From Gaiella occulta (lineage in GTDB: Bacteria > Actinomycetota > Thermoleophilia > Gaiellales > Gaiellaceae), in the NCBI RefSeq assembly GCF_003351045.1, contig NZ_QQZY01000002.1, positions 432,001-496,000 of the forward strand: 64,000 nucleotides of DNA. The letters are read 5' to 3'. The first letter of the stretch is position 1; each line of letters begins with the position of its first letter. Below, one piece after another: positions 60,170-64,000 of the stretch. The position numbers were made by a program, and so were the translations under genes. Below the pieces are notes generated by a model. It searched no databases. It saw only the letters and a program-made list of their open reading frames with translations, and was not told the origin of the DNA.

Positions 60170-60733
60170 CTAGCCCGGGTCGGGAACCGCGGGCCGGTAG
60201 CGCGGCACCCAGTAGAAGACCTTCCACGGCCCGTCGTCGCCGCCGACGCGCTTGAGTCCGATGAAGAAGATCGCGGGCTTGACGCCGGATCCCGGCCTCG
60301 GGACCATGAACACCTGCAGGACGACCTCGCGCTTGTACGAGCGGTCGACCTTGAACGTCGCGATCTGGATGTCGCCCGTCGGGTAGAAGACGACCGGGAT
60401 GTTCCCCGTCTCCCACTGCTTCCTCGTGAAGCCCTGCCGCAGCTCCGGATGCACGAGGTCGTACGAGGCGGCGAGATCCTTGCGCGCGACGGCGGTCTTG
60501 ATGAACTCCCCGGCGACGCGGCGGGCGGCCGGGTCGACCTTCACCGTCTTCTGCGGCTTGAAGATGTCCGCCGGCTTGTTCGAGAACGTCTCCGCCGGGT
60601 TGCCCGTGTTGCGGAAGAACGCGAACGTGAACGCGGCGGCCCCGATGACGAGCACGACGATCCCGGTCCACAGCGCGTAGCGCTGGTTGCGCGGTGACGC
60701 AAGGAACGAGCGCCGCTCGGGGGTCACCGCCAT
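60170..60733 (-). CDS. Membrane-anchored protein of unknown function (tandem paralogue B)
   Basis: 187 residues. A cytoplasmic segment and one helix (YALWTGIVVLVIGAAAFTFAFF) precede an outside domain with AETFSNKPADIF, FIKTAVARKDLAASYDLV, TRKQWETGNIPVVFYPTGD and a W-rich end (WKVFYWVPRY). Only paralogue A has a second helix. The ATG follows TACCCT by six bases. It is divergent from a CAP-domain protein across a region rich in inverted repeats. Confidence 0.75.
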   Translation of the reverse strand: MAVTPERRSFLASPRNQRYALWTGIVVLVIGAAAFTFAFFRNTGNPAETFSNKPADIFKPQKTVKVDPAARRVAGEFIKTAVARKDLAASYDLVHPELRQGFTRKQWETGNIPVVFYPTGDIQIATFKVDRSYKREVVLQVFMVPRPGSGVKPAIFFIGLKRVGGDDGPWKVFYWVPRYRPAVPDPG

Positions 60734-60739
60734 ACCGCA

Positions 60740-60745
60740 AGGGTA
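60740..60745 (-). promoter_or_regulatory. -10 box of the tandem paralogue operon
   Basis: TACCCT, 6 bases before the ATG at 60733. Confidence 0.5.
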
Positions 60746-60814
60746 GACGCCGACGAGGCGGGAAGTGTTAGCGCCGGCGCAGGACGACGCTTCGTCGCCG
60801 GCACGAGGCCTCGT

Positions 60815-60851
60815 CCCGGATCGACCGCCCCCACGGCACGGTCGATCCGGG
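60815..60851. promoter_or_regulatory. Long perfect inverted repeat in a divergent promoter region
   Basis: CCCGGATCGACCG (60815-60827) and CGGTCGATCCGGG (60839-60851) form a perfect 13-bp inverted repeat with an 11-base centre. It lies between the divergent paralogue operon and the CAP gene, suited to a dimeric regulator or a stable hairpin. Confidence 0.65.
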
Positions 60852-60877
60852 TTCGCTCTCCGGTACGCTCGCCGACC

Positions 60878-60895
60878 CTCGTTCGAGGGAACGAG
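60878..60895. promoter_or_regulatory. Second inverted repeat upstream of the CAP gene
   Basis: CTCGTTC-GAGG-GAACGAG, 7-bp arms with a 4-base centre, 20 bases before the CAP-domain gene start. Confidence 0.5.
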
Positions 60896-60914
60896 CCGGT
60901 CGCCGCTCCGACCG

Positions 60915-61502
60915 ATGGCTCTCCCAAGCATGCGGCGGACGGCAGTCATCGGCGCGCTCCTGCTCGCGCTCAGCGGCGTTGTCGCCGGGACGTCGGGAGC
61001 GTCGGCACGCGCCGAGACGAGCGCGGTCAGGCTCCCCGGCCTCGAGCAGGGCATCTTCTCGAAGCTCAACCAGCTGCGGCGGAGCCGTGGCCTCGCGACC
61101 TTGAGCGTCTCCCGCGCGCTCGACGCGTCCGCCGTCATGCACTCGAAGGCGATGGCCGCCGGCGGGTTCTTCGCCCACTCCTCCGCCGACGGGACACCGT
61201 TCTCGGATCGCATCAAGCGCTTCTACCCGCCGATGCCGGGCGGCGCGTGGTCGGTCGGGGAGAACCTCCTCTACAACACGGCCGCGGTCGACGCGGACGC
61301 CGCGCTCGCGTCCTGGCTCGCCTCGCCGCCGCACCGCGAGATCCTGCTCGGCGTTCGCTGGCGCGAGGTCGGCGTCGGCGCCGTCCGCGCCCCGTCGTCG
61401 ACGGGCACATTCGGCGAAGGGCCGGTGTGGATCATCACGATGGACTTCGGCGCGCGTGGCTCCGTCCCGAGCCGCACCCTCGCCAAGCCCCGACCGAAGT
61501 AG
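60915..61502 (+). CDS. CAP/SCP-domain secreted protein
   Basis: 195 residues. A signal peptide (about 6-34, cleavage after ASARA) is followed by a CAP domain: LNQLRRSRGLATLSVS, HSKAMAAGGFFAHSSADGTPF, GENLLYNTAA and SPPHREILLGVRWREVGVG. The His and Glu residues of the CAP cavity are kept. These secreted proteins occur widely in spore-forming and actinobacterial lineages with poorly known roles. The ATG at 60915 or the one at 60930 could be the start; neither has a clear ribosome binding site. Confidence 0.88.
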   Translation: MALPSMRRTAVIGALLLALSGVVAGTSGASARAETSAVRLPGLEQGIFSKLNQLRRSRGLATLSVSRALDASAVMHSKAMAAGGFFAHSSADGTPFSDRIKRFYPPMPGGAWSVGENLLYNTAAVDADAALASWLASPPHREILLGVRWREVGVGAVRAPSSTGTFGEGPVWIITMDFGARGSVPSRTLAKPRPK

Positions 61503-61708
61503 TCACCCCGGGCGAAGCCCTCGGGCCGCGAGCCCCCGGCGGGTCGGGCAACGGCCGGTCGCCGCGCGGGCCCCGGAACACGTGCGAGCACTCGTGAGGC
61601 AGGAGCGCCCGTCAGACCGTCGAATCGCAAGGGGCGCCGGCGGCACGGCTCCGAACTCGACGGCTTAGGTAGGCGGGCCGCCGGCGCGACCGTCCGAGGA
61701 GCCACGTG
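61503..61708. other. Intergenic region
   Basis: About 205 bases between two plus-strand genes. I find no gene. It ends with the GAGGAG site of the following coding sequence. Confidence 0.4.
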
Positions 61709-62770
61709 ATGCAGGGACAGCCCCGTAGGGATCGCGAGTGGGACCACTGGCCGGGGCGCAGAGCCCCGGACGAGCGTCTGCGCAACCGCCTCCGCGGCCT
61801 GTTCGCGGCCACCGACGGGCACGGCACGGACGTGGAGGCGCTGATCGCCGAGCGCGGCCGGGAGATCGAGGAGCGCAGCGAGCAGCTTGCGAGGACGATC
61901 GCCGATCTCGAGCGGCGCGAGGAGCAGACCGCCCGGCTGCGTGCCGCCGTCGAGGAGATGCTCCGGCACGGCTCCGCAGAACTCGACGAGCGCCACGCCG
62001 AGCTGACGCTGCTCGCGCGGCAGCTCGGGGACCGCGACGAGCGTCTCGCCGCGAGCGAGCGGGAGCTCGCCGAGCGCAGGCGAGAGCTCGGCGCCGTCGA
62101 GCTGCGCCGTGCCGCAGCCGAACGCAAGGAGGCGGCACTCGCCGAGCGCGAAGCCGCCCTCGACCGCATCGCGGAGACGCTCGCCGGGCGGGAGCGGAAG
62201 CTGGCAGAGAGCGAGCGCCAGGTCGCAGACCTGCTCGCGCGCGCCGCGCAGCTGGACGCGCGCGAGCTGAGCCTCGAGCAGCTCGTGGCCGAGACGGAGG
62301 CGGCACGCCGCTCCCTCGCCGCCGCCCAGGCCGCGCTGCTGCAGCGCGAGAGCCGCCTCGTCGACCTCGAGCAGCGGGAGCGAGAGCTCGCGCTGCGGGA
62401 GACGCAGGTGGAGGCAGCGACGCATGACCTCGCCACCCGCGAGGCTGCCCTGGCGGCGGAACGGGATGCCGTCAGCGCGGGCCGCGGCGCGCTCACGCAG
62501 GCGGTCGCCGCCGTCGCCGGAGGCCTCGGCATCGAGGGGATGCCGCAGGCGCACACGGAGGCCCGCGCGGACACGCACGTGCTCTTCGTGCCCGGCGAGC
62601 GCTACCGCATGGTCGAGAGCTCCGGCCCTGCGCCCGCGGTGGGAAGCGAGATCGAGGTCGACCTGGAGCGCTTCCGGGTCGTCCGCGCCGGGAGCGCACC
62701 GCTCCCGGGCGACGCGCGCTCGTACGCCTATCTCGAGCCGGCCGGGACGCCCGACCCACCGGAAGCCTGA
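61709..62770 (+). CDS. Coiled-coil protein of unknown function
   Basis: 353 residues. Residues 40-270 are a nearly uninterrupted Glu/Arg/Ala-rich coiled coil with short repeats (RERELALRE, LAERERxL types). A small C-terminal globular domain at about 285-345 has HVLFVPGERYRMVE and EVDLERFRVVRAG, possibly SH3-like. There is no signal or membrane segment. GAGGAG lies seven bases before ATG 61709, deciding against the GTG three bases earlier. A structural or scaffold role is likely; nothing more can be said. Confidence 0.8.
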   Translation: MQGQPRRDREWDHWPGRRAPDERLRNRLRGLFAATDGHGTDVEALIAERGREIEERSEQLARTIADLERREEQTARLRAAVEEMLRHGSAELDERHAELTLLARQLGDRDERLAASERELAERRRELGAVELRRAAAERKEAALAEREAALDRIAETLAGRERKLAESERQVADLLARAAQLDARELSLEQLVAETEAARRSLAAAQAALLQRESRLVDLEQRERELALRETQVEAATHDLATREAALAAERDAVSAGRGALTQAVAAVAGGLGIEGMPQAHTEARADTHVLFVPGERYRMVESSGPAPAVGSEIEVDLERFRVVRAGSAPLPGDARSYAYLEPAGTPDPPEA

Positions 62771-62786
62771 AGGCGGGCGAGGCCCG

Positions 62787-63317
62787 TTACGGGCGCAGCC
62801 ACCAGTCGAGCAGCGGCTCGCCGAGGAAGAGGGCGACCACGGCTCCGGCGGCGAGGAAGGGCGCGAACGGGATTCCCACCTTGCGCCCTGCCGCGCCCGC
62901 GCGGACGAGGATCGCGATCGCGGGGACGAGCGACAACACGGAGGCGGCGAACAGCGCCACGACGACGTCGACCCCGAGCCACGCGCCGAGGAACGCCGCC
63001 AGCTTGACGTCGCCCATTCCCATCCCCGCGGGATACACGAGCGCGGCGAGCAGGAAGAACCCGCCCGCCCCGAGTGCGGCGAGAGCCGGCTCCAACCCCG
63101 GGTCGCGTAGCGTCTGGACGGCGAGCGCGCCGGCGAGCGCCGGCACGACGATGCGATTCGGCACGATGCGCCGCTCGAGGTCGGTGACGGTCACGGCGAC
63201 GAGCACCGCGCAGCCCAGGGCTGCAACGGCGGCCTCGACCGTGATGCCGAAGACGGCGAAGCAGGAGGCGGCGAGCGTCGCCCAGGCAGCGCCCGCAAGT
63301 GGCCTGCTCACGTGCAT
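62787..63317 (-). CDS. Prepilin peptidase (A24, short form)
   Basis: 176 residues with six or so membrane helices and no N-terminal methylase domain. The catalytic aspartates are in VTDLERRIVPN and GMGMGDVKLAAFLG (GxGD). It processes type IV pilin or Flp/Tad-like precursors. No pilin genes are in the window. The ATG at 63317 has GGAG immediately upstream. Confidence 0.9.
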   Translation of the reverse strand: MHVSRPLAGAAWATLAASCFAVFGITVEAAVAALGCAVLVAVTVTDLERRIVPNRIVVPALAGALAVQTLRDPGLEPALAALGAGGFFLLAALVYPAGMGMGDVKLAAFLGAWLGVDVVVALFAASVLSLVPAIAILVRAGAAGRKVGIPFAPFLAAGAVVALFLGEPLLDWWLRP

Positions 63318-63372
63318 CTCCGCTGCGTTCAGCCCCGCCGGGTGCGATCCTGCCCCGGCGAGATCGATCCCG

Positions 63373-63954
63373 CTACCGTGACGCGCCGGGCTTCCAGAGC
63401 GGCTCGCCGGCTCCGGCGAGCGCGTTCGCCGCGCGCGCCATGATGAACAGCAGGTCGGAGAGGCGGTTCAGGTAGACGAGCACGAGCGGGTTGACGTCGT
63501 GCTCGCCGGCGGCGAGCAGCGTCTCGCGCTCCGCACGGCGGCAGACCGTGCGCGCGACGTGGAGCCGTGCGGACGCCTCGGTGCCGCCGGGCAGCACGAA
63601 GCTCTTGAGCTCGGGCAGCGGCTCGTTGAAGCGGTCGCACAGCCGCTCCAGCTCGTCGATCATGCTCTGCTCGACGCGAAGCCGCCCCTCGATCCCCCAC
63701 GGGACGGACAGGTCGGCGCCGACGTCGAACAGCTCGTTCTGGATGCGCTCGAGCGGGGCGCGCAGCGCGGCGGGGCAGTCGCCGGCGAGCACGGCGCCGA
63801 GGTGGGCGTTGAGCTCGTCGGTGCCGCCGTAGGCGGCGATGCGGCGGTCGAGCTTGGAGACGCGCGAGCCGTCCCCGAGCGAGGTCTCCCCCGCGTCGCC
63901 GCCGCGGGTGTAGATCCGCGTCAGGCGGACAGGCTCGTCGGCCGAGCGGGGCAC
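63373..63954 (-). CDS. Cob(I)alamin adenosyltransferase (PduO/MMAB type)
   Basis: 193 residues making adenosylcobalamin from ATP. TRIYTRGGDAGETSLGDGSRVSK binds ATP at the N-terminus. YGGTDELNAHLG, FVLPGGTEASARLHVARTVCRRAER and YLNRLSDLLFIMAR form the helical bundle. The product is the cofactor of methylmalonyl-CoA mutase, whose B12 subunit is at 58290. The GTG start follows TAGGCT by six bases. Confidence 0.95.
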   Translation of the reverse strand: MPRSADEPVRLTRIYTRGGDAGETSLGDGSRVSKLDRRIAAYGGTDELNAHLGAVLAGDCPAALRAPLERIQNELFDVGADLSVPWGIEGRLRVEQSMIDELERLCDRFNEPLPELKSFVLPGGTEASARLHVARTVCRRAERETLLAAGEHDVNPLVLVYLNRLSDLLFIMARAANALAGAGEPLWKPGASR

Positions 63955-63960
63955 GCCGTG

Positions 63961-63966
63961 AGCCTA
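63961..63966 (-). promoter_or_regulatory. -10 box of the adenosyltransferase gene
   Basis: TAGGCT, 6 bases before the GTG at 63954. Confidence 0.5.
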
Positions 63967-64000
63967 TCCGCCCGAGCCCGGCTCGCGCGTCGCCTCGACC

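Overview
The window is about 70% G+C or more by eye, is densely coded, and has many GTG starts. It carries the actinobacterial superoperon order rpmE-prfA-prmC-tsaC-glyA-upp-wecA-atp. Together with an ETF/ETF-quinone oxidoreductase system and abundant leaderless transcription signals, this suggests a deep-branching, chemo-organotrophic Actinomycetota, possibly Thermoleophilia. That placement is inference: no rRNA gene is present. I see no tRNA, rRNA, CRISPR array, transposase or prophage.

Positions 1-20,400 are mainly catabolic. They hold a PrpF-family isomerase, an ATP-grasp enzyme, and a dispersed set of leucine/branched-acid genes: methylcrotonyl-CoA carboxylase beta and alpha, a methylglutaconyl-CoA hydratase-like enzyme and an acyl-CoA dehydrogenase. 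Between these lie a yceI/FMN-reductase operon with a divergent MarR regulator, a DapA-family aldolase paired with an FAD amino-acid oxidase, transporters, a copper-type YcnI protein, a persulfide dioxygenase-rhodanese fusion, an ACT-domain threonine deaminase and MeaB. Positions 20,358-26,022 hold full-length cobalamin-dependent methionine synthase and a PAS histidine kinase/PAS-LuxR pair.

Positions 26,454-49,985 are almost entirely on the minus strand and form the translation/ATP-synthase superoperon. Read in the direction of transcription the order is PLP dehydratase, rpmE, DUF1385, osmC-like, prfA, prmC, tsaC, glyA, upp, wecA, (a divergent alpha/beta hydrolase), atpZ, atpI, atpB, atpE, atpF, atpH, atpA, atpG. 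Then comes a peptide ABC transporter (dppC-A-B-D-F) with two small genes, and only after that atpD and atpC. The F1Fo operon is therefore split by about 7 kb.

Positions 50,028-64,000 hold a duplicated DUF4389 protein with an M48 protease, and an electron-transfer operon (etfB-etfA-ETF-QO-lhgO) whose ETF-QO lacks one of four [4Fe-4S] cysteines. They also hold an M23 peptidase, the B12-binding subunit of methylmalonyl-CoA mutase, two tandem paralogous membrane-anchored proteins of unknown role, a CAP-domain protein, a coiled-coil protein, a prepilin peptidase and a cobalamin adenosyltransferase. MetH, MeaB, the mutase subunit and the adenosyltransferase give the window a B12 theme.

The most general signal is regulatory. 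At least fifteen genes have a TANNNT -10 hexamer exactly 6-8 bases before the start codon, the signature of leaderless mRNAs. One pair of divergent genes has interlocking -10 boxes.
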